DNA from: Oryzibacter oryziterrae
Lineage (GTDB): Bacteria; Pseudomonadota; Alphaproteobacteria; Rhizobiales; Pleomorphomonadaceae
Direction of reading: 5' to 3'
NCBI RefSeq assembly: GCF_021864535.1
Contig: NZ_JAKJIC010000005.1
Span: 62,001-126,000 of the forward strand
DNA: 64,000 bases
Below, piece by piece: positions 1-8,524 of this stretch. Made by a program: the position numbers and the translations under genes. Position 1 is the stretch's first letter; each line of letters starts with the position of its first letter. A model generated the notes under the pieces. That model ran no database searches. It worked only from the letters and a program-made list of their open reading frames with translations, and was not told where the DNA came from.

Positions 1-479
1 GCCCAGTATTGCGGATAGGGCAATACGTCGGTGACTGTGGCAAAGCTCTCCGGAAAGGTCCGCTGCTGCCAGAAGAGTTGCGCTCCCGCATTGAGCCCGC
101 CGGGCAGGCGCGGCGCGAAACTCTCCGCAAAGGGCGGGCGCACGGACGCATATTCAGCGGCAAGGCCATCCGGCCCCAGGAACTCATAGTCGAGCACCGG
201 CATCGCCAGGCGGTCGCCCGCCATCAATGCGAGCGACGCGCCATGCGTCGTCACCGAGATGGCATCGATCCGATGCTGACGGCCGGCTTCCGCCAGCGCC
301 TCCAGAAAGAAGGCCCAGATGCCCTCGGTATCATAATGCGGATAGGGCGCCGCCTGGACGACCGCGTTGGGCCGTGCGCGGACGAACAGGTCCGCGCCGG
401 CGTCGAGGTCATGCACCACCAGCTTGACGTTGGTCTTGCCCACATCGAGCACGGCAACCAGTCGCGGCCTGTCGCTCAT
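1..479 (-). CDS. rhaK: FGGY-family sugar kinase, probable rhamnulokinase RhaK (partial)
   Basis: This is the first 159 codons of a kinase whose 3' part lies outside the window. The N-terminus reads VAVLDVGKTNVKLVV, the phosphate-1 motif of the FGGY/ASKHA carbohydrate kinase fold, and the segment ISVTTHGAS is the usual second core strand. Its ATG lies 15 bp after the stop of the upstream permease gene, so it is the last seen gene of the leftward rhamnose transport operon. The order regulator, binding protein, ATPase, two permeases, kinase matches the rhizobial rhaRSTPQUK operon, where RhaK phosphorylates L-rhamnulose and is also needed for transport. The mutarotase gene rhaU that sits before rhaK in Rhizobium is absent here; a RhaM-type mutarotase is encoded at 10651 instead. 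Family is clear; rhamnulose specificity is inferred from context. Confidence 0.85.
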   Translation of the reverse strand, partial: MSDRPRLVAVLDVGKTNVKLVVHDLDAGADLFVRARPNAVVQAAPYPHYDTEGIWAFFLEALAEAGRQHRIDAISVTTHGASLALMAGDRLAMPVLDYEFLGPDGLAAEYASVRPPFAESFAPRLPGGLNAGAQLFWQQRTFPESFATVTDVLPYPQYW

Positions 480-494
480 GGCGCGCGCCTCCGG

Positions 495-1499
495 TCAGCC
501 GCGCCGCCGCAGCGCGGCAAGGCGACGGAACACGATCGGTACGGCGATGACGCCGATCAGCATCAGGCCGATGAAGATCGACATGATCACGCCGGGCACG
601 TTGAGCAGGCCAAGGCCGAAGGTGATCAGCCCCATCACGAAGGCAGCGATCACCACGCCGAGGATCGAGCCCGACCCGCCGTTGATGTTGATGCCGCCGA
701 GCACCACCATGGTCACCGCCTCGAGTTCCCAGCCCTGCGCGATCGACGGCCGCGTCGATCCGAGGCGCGAGGTGAGCATCACCGCGGCAATGCCCGAGGC
801 GACGCCCGTCATCAGGAACAGGATGAACTTCACCCGTTCCACATGGACGCCCGAGAAAGTGGCGGCCAGCGCGTTGTTGCCGATGGCGAACACCTGCCGG
901 CCGAAGATGGTCCGGTGCAGCACGATGCCGCCGACGAGAGCCAGGATGAGAAAGGCGACGAACTCGAAGGAGAACACCCACCACACATAGCCCTGGCCGA
1001 ACCAGGCGAAATCGGCGGGATAGCCCTTGTAGACCTGGTCGCCCAGGATGACATAGGCGAGCCCGCGGAAGAGGCTCATGCTGCCGATGGTCACCACGAT
1101 CGACGGCAGGCGCAGGCGCGTCACCAGCACGGCGTTGAAGGCGCCGCAGCCAAGGCCGACGCCAAGGCCCACCAGCACCAGCGTCCCCGTGCCCGCCCCG
1201 GTCTGCGCCACCGCGCCCATCAGGGTCGACGCCAGCGCGATGATGCCGGCCACCGACAAGTCGATCTCGCCCGACACCACCAGAAAGGCCATGGCCACGG
1301 CGATGATCGCCTTCTCGGTGAAGTTGAAGGTGGCGTCAGAGAGGTTCCAGGGATCGAGGAAATAGGGGGACGCCAGCGAGTTGGCGATGAAGATCGCCAC
1401 CGCCACCAGAACCAGCAGCAGTTCCCAGCTGCGCAAGGCGGCCGACAGCGGACTGTCCAGGCGATCGGGAATATGCCGGGCGCTCGTGATCTCGCTCAT
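495..1499 (-). CDS. rhaQ: Rhamnose ABC transporter permease RhaQ
   Basis: This 334-residue, very hydrophobic protein is a CUT2 (ribose/rhamnose type) ABC permease of the inner membrane, with about eight to ten membrane segments starting at residue 25. The segment GGININGGSGSILGV near the C-terminus is the conserved CUT2 cytoplasmic loop. The ATG chosen at 1499 overlaps the stop of the preceding permease gene as ATGA, which fits translational coupling; an open frame continues upstream to 1796 but has no membrane character and lies inside rhaP. It would pair with RhaP to form the sugar channel. Confidence 0.9.
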   Translation of the reverse strand: MSEITSARHIPDRLDSPLSAALRSWELLLVLVAVAIFIANSLASPYFLDPWNLSDATFNFTEKAIIAVAMAFLVVSGEIDLSVAGIIALASTLMGAVAQTGAGTGTLVLVGLGVGLGCGAFNAVLVTRLRLPSIVVTIGSMSLFRGLAYVILGDQVYKGYPADFAWFGQGYVWWVFSFEFVAFLILALVGGIVLHRTIFGRQVFAIGNNALAATFSGVHVERVKFILFLMTGVASGIAAVMLTSRLGSTRPSIAQGWELEAVTMVVLGGININGGSGSILGVVIAAFVMGLITFGLGLLNVPGVIMSIFIGLMLIGVIAVPIVFRRLAALRRRG

Positions 1500-2485
1500 A
1501 GCACGATCTCCTTGCGGCGCAGGATGTTGCGCCCCACCGAGCGTTCGGCCCGGGCGTTGATGGTCACCGCCGCGATGATCACGGCACCGGAGATCGCCAT
1601 CTGCCAGAAGGGCGACACGCCGATCACCGGCAGCGCATTCATGATCAGGCCGAGGAACAGCGCCCCGAGCACCGTGCCGGCCACCGATCCGATGCCACCG
1701 GCAATGGAGACACCGCCGATGACGCAGGCGGCGATCACGTTGAGCTCGAAGCCGCCGGCCACGTCCACATAGGCCACCGCATAGCGCGACACCCACAGAT
1801 AGCCCGATAGCCCCGCCAGCATGCCGGAGAGACAGAAGGCGTAAAACCGTGTCCGCCCCACGTCGATGCCGGTATAGACGGCCGCCACCGCATTGCCGCC
1901 GGTGGCAAAGAAGGCCCGCCCGATCGGCGTGCGATCGAACAGCAGCACGCTGAGGCCGATCGCCAGGATGGCGAGCCAGGAGAGCACAGGCAGCCCCGCC
2001 ACCACCGCGCGCGGCAGTTCGAGGAAGGCCGGCGACATCTCGTGGGCATTCACCCAGGCACCGCCCGATTCCACGAAGGCAAGGCCGCGATAGATGGTCA
2101 GCGTGCCCAGCGTCACCACGATGGGCGGCATGTTGAGCCGCCAGACCATCAGCCCGTTGATGGCTCCAAGCGCCAGCCCCATCGTCAGGGCGAGCCCCAT
2201 CAGCACCAGGATCGACAGGTCGGGAAAGGCGTGGTTCAGCATCGCCACGGTCATGCCGGTGAAGGCGAGATTGGCCGCCACCGACAGGTCGATCGACTTG
2301 GTGAGGATCACCGCCATCTGACCGAGGGCGAGGATGATCAGGATGGACGTGTCGTGGAACACGTTGGCGAGCGAGGCCGGCGTCGCAAATTCGGGAAAGC
2401 GCGCCGTCACGCCGATCAGCAGCGCCAGCATGGCGCAGAGCAGCAGCGTCTCGCGCCGCGCCAGAAGGGTTCGGATGAGGCTCAT
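1496..2485 (-). CDS. rhaP: Rhamnose ABC transporter permease RhaP
   Basis: This 329-residue CUT2 ABC permease is the partner of RhaQ. It begins with a short basic tail (SLIRTLLARRE) and a first membrane segment, and carries the loop GGVSIAGGIGSVAGT, equivalent to the one in the neighbouring permease. The start codon at 2485 overlaps the stop of the ATPase gene by 4 bp and its own stop overlaps the next start by 4 bp, so three transporter genes are tightly coupled. Substrate assignment to L-rhamnose rests on the surrounding rha genes. Confidence 0.9.
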   Translation of the reverse strand: MSLIRTLLARRETLLLCAMLALLIGVTARFPEFATPASLANVFHDTSILIILALGQMAVILTKSIDLSVAANLAFTGMTVAMLNHAFPDLSILVLMGLALTMGLALGAINGLMVWRLNMPPIVVTLGTLTIYRGLAFVESGGAWVNAHEMSPAFLELPRAVVAGLPVLSWLAILAIGLSVLLFDRTPIGRAFFATGGNAVAAVYTGIDVGRTRFYAFCLSGMLAGLSGYLWVSRYAVAYVDVAGGFELNVIAACVIGGVSIAGGIGSVAGTVLGALFLGLIMNALPVIGVSPFWQMAISGAVIIAAVTINARAERSVGRNILRRKEIVL

Positions 2486-4023
2486 TGTCTGCCCTCGCTG
2501 TTGCCCGTTGCGGCGCGCACCAGGATTTCCGGCGTCAGTCCCTGCCGATCGAACAGGCCGGCCATGCGCCCTTCCCGCATCACCAGAACCCGGTCGCTCA
2601 TGCCAAGGACCTCGGGGATTTCACTGGAAACCATGATGACGGCCAGCCCTTCGGCGGCAAGCTCGCTCATGAAGGCGTGCACCGCCGCCTTGGAACCGAT
2701 GTCGATGCCCTTGGTCGGCTCGTCGAGGATGATGACCTTGGGCCGCGTCGCCAGCCACTTGCCGATCACCACCTTCTGCTGATTGCCGCCCGAAAGCGTG
2801 CCCACCGGCTGGCTGAGGGAGGCCGCGCGCAGGTCGAGCCGCTCGGCATAGGTGCGGGCAAGCGCAAACTCCTCGGCCATGCGCAGGAAGTTGCGCCGGC
2901 TGGTTTGCCGGAGCGACGGCAGCGACATGTTGGAGACGATCGGCATGGCGGTGATCGCCCCATGCCGCCCGCGCTCTTCCGGCACATAGACGATGCCGGC
3001 GCCGATGGCGTCCGACGGCGAACGGGTGACCAGCGGCTGCCCGTCGAGCAACACCTCGCCCGATCCCGGCCGGCTCACACCGAAGAGCGCCTGGCAGACT
3101 TCCGACCGACCGGCGCCGACGAGGCCATAGAGCCCGAGGATCTCGCCGCGCCGCAGGTCGAAGGAAATGTCGTCATATTCGGTGGGATGGCTGAGCTTGC
3201 GCACCGAGAAGACGGTGTCGCCGATCTTGGGCTCGCCCTTGGGGAACACATGCGCCACGTCGCGGCCGACCATCATCTTGACGAGGTCATGCTGATCGAC
3301 GTCGGCGAGCAGACCAGCCCCCACCTGCCGACCATCACGGAACACGGCATAATACTCGGCGATGCGCCAGACTTCCTCGAACTTGTGGCTGATGAACAGG
3401 ATGGCCTTGCCGGCCGCTTTCAACCGCGCGACGATGCGGAACAGATCTTCCACTTCCTTGTAGGACAAGGCCGCCGTCGGCTCGTCCATGATCACGATCC
3501 GCGCGTCCACCGACAGGGCACGGGCGATCGCCACCAGATGCCGCTGGGCGATGGACAGATCCTTGAGCCGCACCCGCGTCGAGATGGGCGCGTCGATGCC
3601 GTGCAGGATGGCGGCCGCGCGCGCATGCATGGCGGCCCAGTCGACGAACCCCAGGCGCGTCCGCGGCGCGTGGCCAAGGAAGATGTTCTCGGCCACCGTC
3701 AGCTCGTCGAACAGCACGGTTTCCTGGTGGATGGCCGTCACACCCGCCGCCTGCGCCGCGTCCGCCGTGGCAAAGCGCACCGGCTTGCCGTCGACGCGGA
3801 TCTCGCCGCTGTCGGGCTGGTAGATGCCGGTCAGGCACTTCACCAGCGTCGACTTGCCGGCGCCGTTTTCACCGATGAGCGCCGTCACATGGCCAGCCCG
3901 GAGACTGAGCGCCACGTCCGACAGCGCCTTCACGCCGGGAAAGGACTTGGATATGCCGACCATCTCGAGGAGCGGCTGCGCCTCGGCGGTGTGGACCGAC
4001 TGGGTGGGGGACATTGCATTCAT
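2482..4023 (-). CDS. rhaT: Rhamnose ABC transporter ATP-binding protein RhaT
   Basis: This 513-residue protein has two fused nucleotide-binding domains, as is usual for CUT2 sugar ATPases. The first has Walker A GENGAGKST at about residues 51-59 and Walker B IVIMDEPTAAL; the second has the typical degenerate Walker A (GLVGAGRSEV) but a good signature LSGGNQQKV and Walker B VIILDEPTKGID. It energises import through RhaP and RhaQ. I chose the ATG at 4023; a second ATG at 4014 is equally possible and neither has a clear Shine-Dalgarno sequence. The open frame extends to 4113 but that part overlaps a hairpin region. Confidence 0.9.
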   Translation of the reverse strand: MNAMSPTQSVHTAEAQPLLEMVGISKSFPGVKALSDVALSLRAGHVTALIGENGAGKSTLVKCLTGIYQPDSGEIRVDGKPVRFATADAAQAAGVTAIHQETVLFDELTVAENIFLGHAPRTRLGFVDWAAMHARAAAILHGIDAPISTRVRLKDLSIAQRHLVAIARALSVDARIVIMDEPTAALSYKEVEDLFRIVARLKAAGKAILFISHKFEEVWRIAEYYAVFRDGRQVGAGLLADVDQHDLVKMMVGRDVAHVFPKGEPKIGDTVFSVRKLSHPTEYDDISFDLRRGEILGLYGLVGAGRSEVCQALFGVSRPGSGEVLLDGQPLVTRSPSDAIGAGIVYVPEERGRHGAITAMPIVSNMSLPSLRQTSRRNFLRMAEEFALARTYAERLDLRAASLSQPVGTLSGGNQQKVVIGKWLATRPKVIILDEPTKGIDIGSKAAVHAFMSELAAEGLAVIMVSSEIPEVLGMSDRVLVMREGRMAGLFDRQGLTPEILVRAATGNSEGRQ

Positions 4024-4089
4024 GAGGGGGTACTCGAACGCCTGCGGGCGTGAGACGTCGGCAAGCGTCTGGATGGCTTGCAGAGGACC

Positions 4090-4172
4090 GTCTCTCCAGC
4101 ACACCGGCTTCAAGCAGCGGTGCGCTGGAGAGACGTCTTGCGGAATGTCCGGACCCGGCTGCCCGGGTCCGG
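4090..4172 (-). promoter_or_regulatory. Two tandem intercistronic hairpins between rhaS and rhaT
   Basis: Twenty bases after the rhaS stop is a perfect 10-bp stem (CCGGACCCGG at 4149-4158 with 4163-4172, loop of 4). It is followed by a 16-bp stem with a single mismatch (4090-4105 with 4119-4134, loop of 13). Neither is followed by a T-run on the minus strand. Hairpins after a binding-protein gene commonly protect the upstream mRNA or attenuate the rest of the operon, giving more binding protein than membrane parts. That role is inferred. Confidence 0.7.
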
Positions 4173-4191
4173 TTGTCAGTGCGGCAAGACC

Positions 4192-5187
4192 TCAGAAGAT
4201 CTTGGCGAATTCCTCGACGTTCTTGGCGTCGTAGACGAAGGGATCGGCCATGGCGCCCGAGCTGGTGTCGTCGAGCTTGACCTTGCCCATGCGGCCCATC
4301 GGGATCTCGGCGCCGGGCTTGGCTTCCGCCTTGCCGGTGGCGAGCTCATAGGCGATCGTCGTGGCGGCATAGCCCAGGTCGATCGGGTTCCAGATGGCGA
4401 AGGACTTGGAAGAACCGGCCTTCACATGGCCGGCCATCTCGGAGGGCAGGCCGAGACCGGTGACGTTGATCTGGCCGGTCTTGCCGGCGTCTTCCACCGC
4501 CTGTGCGGCAGCGACGATGCCGACCGAGGTCGGGGCGATCACGGCCTTGAGGTCGGGATACTTGGCGATCAGGCCCTGCATCTCGCGGTAGGACTTGTCG
4601 GCGAGGTCGTCGCCATAGACGGTGTCCACCAGCTTGACGCCCGGATACTTGGGCAGAACCTTCTTCATCTCCTCGATCCAGGTATTCTGGTTCGTGGCGG
4701 TGGAGGCGGCCGAGAGAATGGCCACGTCGCCCTTGCCGTCCGGCAGATTGTCGGCGGCCATCTTCACGCACATGTTGCCGATCAGCTCGTTGGACGAGGG
4801 ATTGAGGTGCATCAGGCGGCCTTCCGGCGCCACGCCCGAATCCCAGGAAATGACGGTGATGCCGCGTTCCATGGCCTTCTTGAGGGCCGGAACCAGCGCG
4901 TCCTTGTCATTGGCGGAGATGGCGATGGCATTGACCTTCTGGGCGATCAGCGAATTGATCACCTCGATCTGGCCTTCGGCCGTGGTGTTGGTCGGACCGG
5001 TGTAGATCACTTCCACGTCGCCCAGTTCCTTGGCGGCTTCCTGAGCCCCCTTGTTGGCGGCGTCGAAGAAGCCGATGCCGAGCGCCTTCACCACGAGGGC
5101 GATCTTGACGGTTTCGGCGCTGGCAGGCCCGGCCAGCATGGCCAGGGCGACGGCAGTCGTTGCGGCAAGCTTCTTGAACAAGGTCAT
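4192..5187 (-). CDS. rhaS: Rhamnose ABC transporter substrate-binding protein RhaS
   Basis: This 331-residue protein is a periplasmic sugar-binding protein of the ribose-binding type (Peripla_BP_4). A signal peptide with hydrophobic core TAVALAMLAG ends at PASA-ET near residue 24. The mature part starts with the first beta strand VKIALVVKALGIGFFDA and includes ITVISWDSG, a conserved ligand-pocket strand. The Shine-Dalgarno GGGAGG lies upstream of the ATG at a good distance. It is the second gene of the leftward operon and matches the position of rhaS in rhizobia. Tandem hairpins follow its stop codon. Confidence 0.93.
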   Translation of the reverse strand: MTLFKKLAATTAVALAMLAGPASAETVKIALVVKALGIGFFDAANKGAQEAAKELGDVEVIYTGPTNTTAEGQIEVINSLIAQKVNAIAISANDKDALVPALKKAMERGITVISWDSGVAPEGRLMHLNPSSNELIGNMCVKMAADNLPDGKGDVAILSAASTATNQNTWIEEMKKVLPKYPGVKLVDTVYGDDLADKSYREMQGLIAKYPDLKAVIAPTSVGIVAAAQAVEDAGKTGQINVTGLGLPSEMAGHVKAGSSKSFAIWNPIDLGYAATTIAYELATGKAEAKPGAEIPMGRMGKVKLDDTSSGAMADPFVYDAKNVEEFAKIF

Positions 5188-5253
5188 TGGTCTATCCTCC
5201 CGTTATGCATGACCCCCGACGACGACCGCCCGCGCTCCTCCTCGAGCGCTTTG

Positions 5254-6066
5254 TCAGGCAACCGTCGCGGATTGCTGCTCCGCATCGCCCGCCTCGACCG
5301 AGGCGACGATGAGGGTGACGCCGGCGCTCTCCACGAGGCGCCGTGCCTCGTCGTCGATGCCGTCGTCGGTAATGATGGTCGCCGCCCGGTCGAGCGGGCA
5401 CAGGATGTTGCTCGACCGGCTGCGGAACTTCGAACTGTCCACCAGCAGGATCATCTCGTCGGCCTGCTTCATCAGGCGCTGTTCCGACTGGATGATCAGC
5501 GAATCCGATTCCATGATCCCGAGTGCCGAAACGCCGCGCGCGCCGAGAAAGAAGCGCTTGGCATAGAAATGCGGCGTACCGTCATTCTCGAAGGGCGACA
5601 GGATGATGTTCTGTTCGCGATAGATGGCGCCTGCCGGCACCACCACCGTGCATTTGGAATGCTTCACCAGATGCTCGGCGATCGGGAACGAGTTGGTCAG
5701 CACCTGCAGCTTGAGCCCGCTCAGGAAATGCACCATCGGAAAGGTGGTGGTGCCACCGTTGATGATGATCGCCTCGCCGTCATGACACAGCTTTACCGCC
5801 TCACGCGCAATTGCGCGTTTCTGAGCGGTGTTGATCGCTTCGTCCACCCGGAACGACCGCGCCGCCAGCGTTCCCACCTGCATGGGATGCAGCGCTTCGG
5901 CCCCGCCGCGCACCTTCCTGAGCTTGCCTTGCAGTGCCAGCGCCGAAATGTCGCGACGAATGGTCGCTTCCGACGCCTCCGTCAGCTCGGCGATGTCCTG
6001 CACGGTCAGCACCGGCCGCTCCTGAACGGCGCTCAAGATGATCCGGTGACGCTCACGTTCGTGCAT
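5254..6066 (-). CDS. rhaR: DeoR-family transcriptional regulator RhaR
   Basis: This 270-residue protein has an N-terminal DeoR winged helix-turn-helix (residues about 5-60, with LTEASEATIRRDISAL as the recognition region) and a C-terminal DeoR sensor domain of the ISOCOT fold that binds phosphorylated sugars. I chose ATG 6066 because GAGGAG lies 8 bases upstream; an earlier in-frame ATG at 6090 lacks a ribosome site and overlaps the promoter. The gene heads the leftward transport operon and faces the catabolic operon, as in Rhizobium where RhaR represses both. The operator is probably in the divergent region 6067-6298. Confidence 0.9.
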   Translation of the reverse strand: MHERERHRIILSAVQERPVLTVQDIAELTEASEATIRRDISALALQGKLRKVRGGAEALHPMQVGTLAARSFRVDEAINTAQKRAIAREAVKLCHDGEAIIINGGTTTFPMVHFLSGLKLQVLTNSFPIAEHLVKHSKCTVVVPAGAIYREQNIILSPFENDGTPHFYAKRFFLGARGVSALGIMESDSLIIQSEQRLMKQADEMILLVDSSKFRSRSSNILCPLDRAATIITDDGIDDEARRLVESAGVTLIVASVEAGDAEQQSATVA

Positions 6067-6298
6067 GGTTGCTCCTCTTGCCCATATCAAAACGGTTTAG
6101 ATTCGGATTGTCAATCACAAACGATCATGATTTTTCATATTGCGATGCAACATGATCGATTATGATTATTCCTGTTGACAGGCTGACGCTCCCTGCGCGA
6201 TATCAGAAACGACTGGGACGCGGCAGTCGGTGACGGGAAACCCGTCGCGGGGACCATACAGAAACGGCCGCGAGCCGCAATTGACCTGGGAGGGGAGA
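6067..6298. promoter_or_regulatory. Divergent rhamnose promoter/operator region
   Basis: The 232-bp region between the two rhamnose operons is AT-rich against the local average. A leftward promoter for rhaR is suggested by TTGACA (minus strand, 6114-6109) and TGATAT (6089-6084), 19 bp apart. A rightward promoter is suggested by TTGACA at 6175-6180 and CGATAT at 6198-6203, 17 bp apart. Two near-identical 13-base direct repeats, GATCATGATTTTT (6123-6135) and GATTATGATTATT (6158-6170), lie between them, 35 bp apart, and include the palindrome ATCATGAT. DeoR proteins often bind repeated sites, so these are candidate RhaR operators. Confidence 0.65.
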
Positions 6299-8401
6299 AT
6301 GACTGCTGGCGCCATCACCGGGCTTCTGGAAAACCGATGGGACGAGGCCTATGCCGCCACGCTCGACGAACCTGGCCGTCTGCTTTATCGCTCAAATCTG
6401 CTCGGCTCCGACAAGCGGATCACCAATTACGGCGGCGGCAACACCTCCGCCAAGGTGACCCACAAGGACCCGCTGACCGGTGAGGACGTGACCGTTCTCT
6501 GGGTCAAGGGCTCGGGCGGCGACGTCGGCTCCATGAAGCTCGACGGTTTCTCCACCCTCTATCTCGACAAGCTCGAGCGGCTGAAAACCATCTATCGTGG
6601 CCCCGACCACGAGGACGAGATGGTCGGCTACCTGCCGCATTGCACCTTCAATCTCAACCCGCGCGCCGCCTCCATCGACACGCCGCTGCACGCCTATGTG
6701 CCGCGCAAGCACGTGGACCACATGCACCCGGACGCGGTGATCGCCATCGCCGCCACCGCCACGTCCAAGGCCTTGACCGCGGAGATCTATGGCGACGAAA
6801 TCGGTTGGCTGCCCTGGCGTCGCCCCGGCTTCGAGCTGGGCCTGATGCTGTCGCAATTCGCCCATGACAACCCGAACGCCAAGGGCTGCGTGCTTGAAAG
6901 CCACGGCCTGTTCACCTGGGCCGACAGTGCGCGCGACTGCTACGAGACGACGCTCGCCATCATCAACAAGGCCATCGCCTATTTCGCCGAACAGGGAGCC
7001 GGCAAGGTCGCCTTCGGCGGTGCCGTCACGCCGACGCTCGCCCCCGACGCCCGCCGCGCCGTTGCCGTTCGCCTGATGCCGGAAATCCGCGCCCTGATCG
7101 GCGGCGACGAACGCAAGGCCGGCCATTTCGACGACAGCGCCGCCGTGCTGGAATTCGTCGGCTCGGCCAATCTGCGCCCGCTCGCGGCTCTCGGCACGTC
7201 CTGTCCCGACCATTTCCTGCGCACCAAGATCTGCCCGCTGGTGCTCGATTTCGATCCGGCCGGGGACAATCTCGACGCCGTCATCGCCGCCCTGCCCGAG
7301 GCGGTCGCGACCTATCGCGCCGGCTATGCCGCCTATTACGAGCGCTGCAAGCACGCCAACTCGCCTGCCATGCGTGACGCCAACGCCGTGATCTATCTGG
7401 TCCCCGGCGTCGGCATGATCTCCTTTGCCCGCGACAAGGCCACCGCGCGCATCGCCTCCGAGTTCTACGTCAACGCCATCAACGTCATGCGCGGCGCTTC
7501 CACCGTCGGCACCTACGTCGGCCTGCCCGAGCAGGAAGCCTTCGACATCGAATACTGGCTGCTCGAAGAGGCCAAGCTGCAGCGTATGCCCAAGCCGAAA
7601 GCACTGGCCGGCCGCATCGCGCTGATCACCGGCGGCGGCGGCGGCATCGGCAAGGCCTCGGCCATCCGCATGCTGATGGAAGGCGCGGCCGTCGTGCTCG
7701 CCGACATCGATCCCGCCGCCCTCGACGCCGCTGCAAGGGAGCTCGGCGGCAAGTTCGGCGCCGATCAGGTCCGCACCGTGGCCATGGACGTCACCTCGGA
7801 GGCCTCCGTCATCAAGGGCTTCGCCGACGCCACCGTCGAATATGGCGGGCTGGACATTCTCGTTTCCAATGCCGGCATCGCCTCCTCCGCCCCGGTCGAC
7901 CAGACCGAGCTGTCCATGTGGGACCGCAACATGGACATCCTCGCCAAGGGCTACTTCCTGGTCAGCCGCGAGGGCTTCCGCCTGATGAAGCGCCAGCGCC
8001 TCGGCGGCTCCATCGTCTTCGTCGCCTCCAAGAACGGTCTTGCCGCCTCGGCAGGCGCCGCCGCCTATTGCACCGCCAAGGCTGCAGAGATCCATCTGTG
8101 CCGCTGCCTGGCGCTCGAAGGCGCCGATTTCGGCATCCGCGCCAACACCGTCAATCCCGACGCCGTGCTGCGCGGCTCGCGCATCTGGTCGGGCGAATGG
8201 CGCGAGCAGCGCGCCGCCGCCTCCAACCTGACGCCGGATTCGCTCGAGGAGCACTATCGCAAGCGCTCCATGCTGAAGCTGTCGGTCTTCCCCGAAGACG
8301 TCGCCGAGGCCATCTACTTCCTCGCCTCGGACCTTGCCGCCAAGTCGACCGGCAATATCATCAACGTCGATGCCGGCAATCAGGTGAGTTTCACGCGCTG
8401 A
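6299..8401 (+). CDS. Bifunctional rhamnulose-1-phosphate aldolase / short-chain dehydrogenase
   Basis: This 700-residue fusion has an N-terminal class II aldolase domain (about residues 15-420) and a C-terminal short-chain dehydrogenase (about 430-700). Zinc-site histidines are visible in HVDHMHPDAV and SHGLFTW. The dehydrogenase has TGGGGGIG from residue 444 and the catalytic Y590-x3-K594. The expected activities are cleavage of L-rhamnulose 1-phosphate to dihydroxyacetone phosphate and L-lactaldehyde, and oxidation of the lactaldehyde. This is the enzyme called RhaD in Rhizobium leguminosarum. ATG 6299 is chosen because GGGAGGGGAG lies just upstream; the open frame runs from 6230. It is the first gene of the rightward operon. 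A second, separate rhamnulose-1-phosphate aldolase lies at 9797, so the aldolase step appears duplicated. Confidence 0.9.
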   Translation: MTAGAITGLLENRWDEAYAATLDEPGRLLYRSNLLGSDKRITNYGGGNTSAKVTHKDPLTGEDVTVLWVKGSGGDVGSMKLDGFSTLYLDKLERLKTIYRGPDHEDEMVGYLPHCTFNLNPRAASIDTPLHAYVPRKHVDHMHPDAVIAIAATATSKALTAEIYGDEIGWLPWRRPGFELGLMLSQFAHDNPNAKGCVLESHGLFTWADSARDCYETTLAIINKAIAYFAEQGAGKVAFGGAVTPTLAPDARRAVAVRLMPEIRALIGGDERKAGHFDDSAAVLEFVGSANLRPLAALGTSCPDHFLRTKICPLVLDFDPAGDNLDAVIAALPEAVATYRAGYAAYYERCKHANSPAMRDANAVIYLVPGVGMISFARDKATARIASEFYVNAINVMRGASTVGTYVGLPEQEAFDIEYWLLEEAKLQRMPKPKALAGRIALITGGGGGIGKASAIRMLMEGAAVVLADIDPAALDAAARELGGKFGADQVRTVAMDVTSEASVIKGFADATVEYGGLDILVSNAGIASSAPVDQTELSMWDRNMDILAKGYFLVSREGFRLMKRQRLGGSIVFVASKNGLAASAGAAAYCTAKAAEIHLCRCLALEGADFGIRANTVNPDAVLRGSRIWSGEWREQRAAASNLTPDSLEEHYRKRSMLKLSVFPEDVAEAIYFLASDLAAKSTGNIINVDAGNQVSFTR

Positions 8402-8432
8402 GCCGACGCCAGAGCGCGCCCGCTTCGACACC

Positions 8433-8466
8433 GTGCCGCCCCGTCACTCCCCTGACGGGGCGGCAC
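8433..8466 (+). promoter_or_regulatory. Perfect 14-bp intercistronic hairpin before rhaA
   Basis: GTGCCGCCCCGTCA (8433-8446) pairs perfectly with 8453-8466 around a 6-base loop. It lies between the fusion gene and rhaA and is followed by an A-rich stretch rather than T residues, so it is more likely an mRNA-processing or stability element than a simple terminator. It marks the junction between the alphaproteobacterial-type fusion and the enteric-type cassette. Confidence 0.65.
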
Positions 8467-8524
8467 CAAACAACAAGACAAGCCGCCAGGCCCTCGCCAG
8501 GGAGATGACGGCGGAGGAAAGCCG

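Noticed and set aside
9-1772. Plus-strand open frame of 587 codons opposite rhaQ and rhaP
   Set aside because: It has no family pattern, is rich in His/Arg/Asp/Gly, and mirrors two clear permease genes. High GC keeps antisense frames open.
6392-8431. Minus-strand open frame of 679 codons
   Set aside because: It is fully antisense to the aldolase/dehydrogenase fusion and has the composition of a GC-driven shadow frame.
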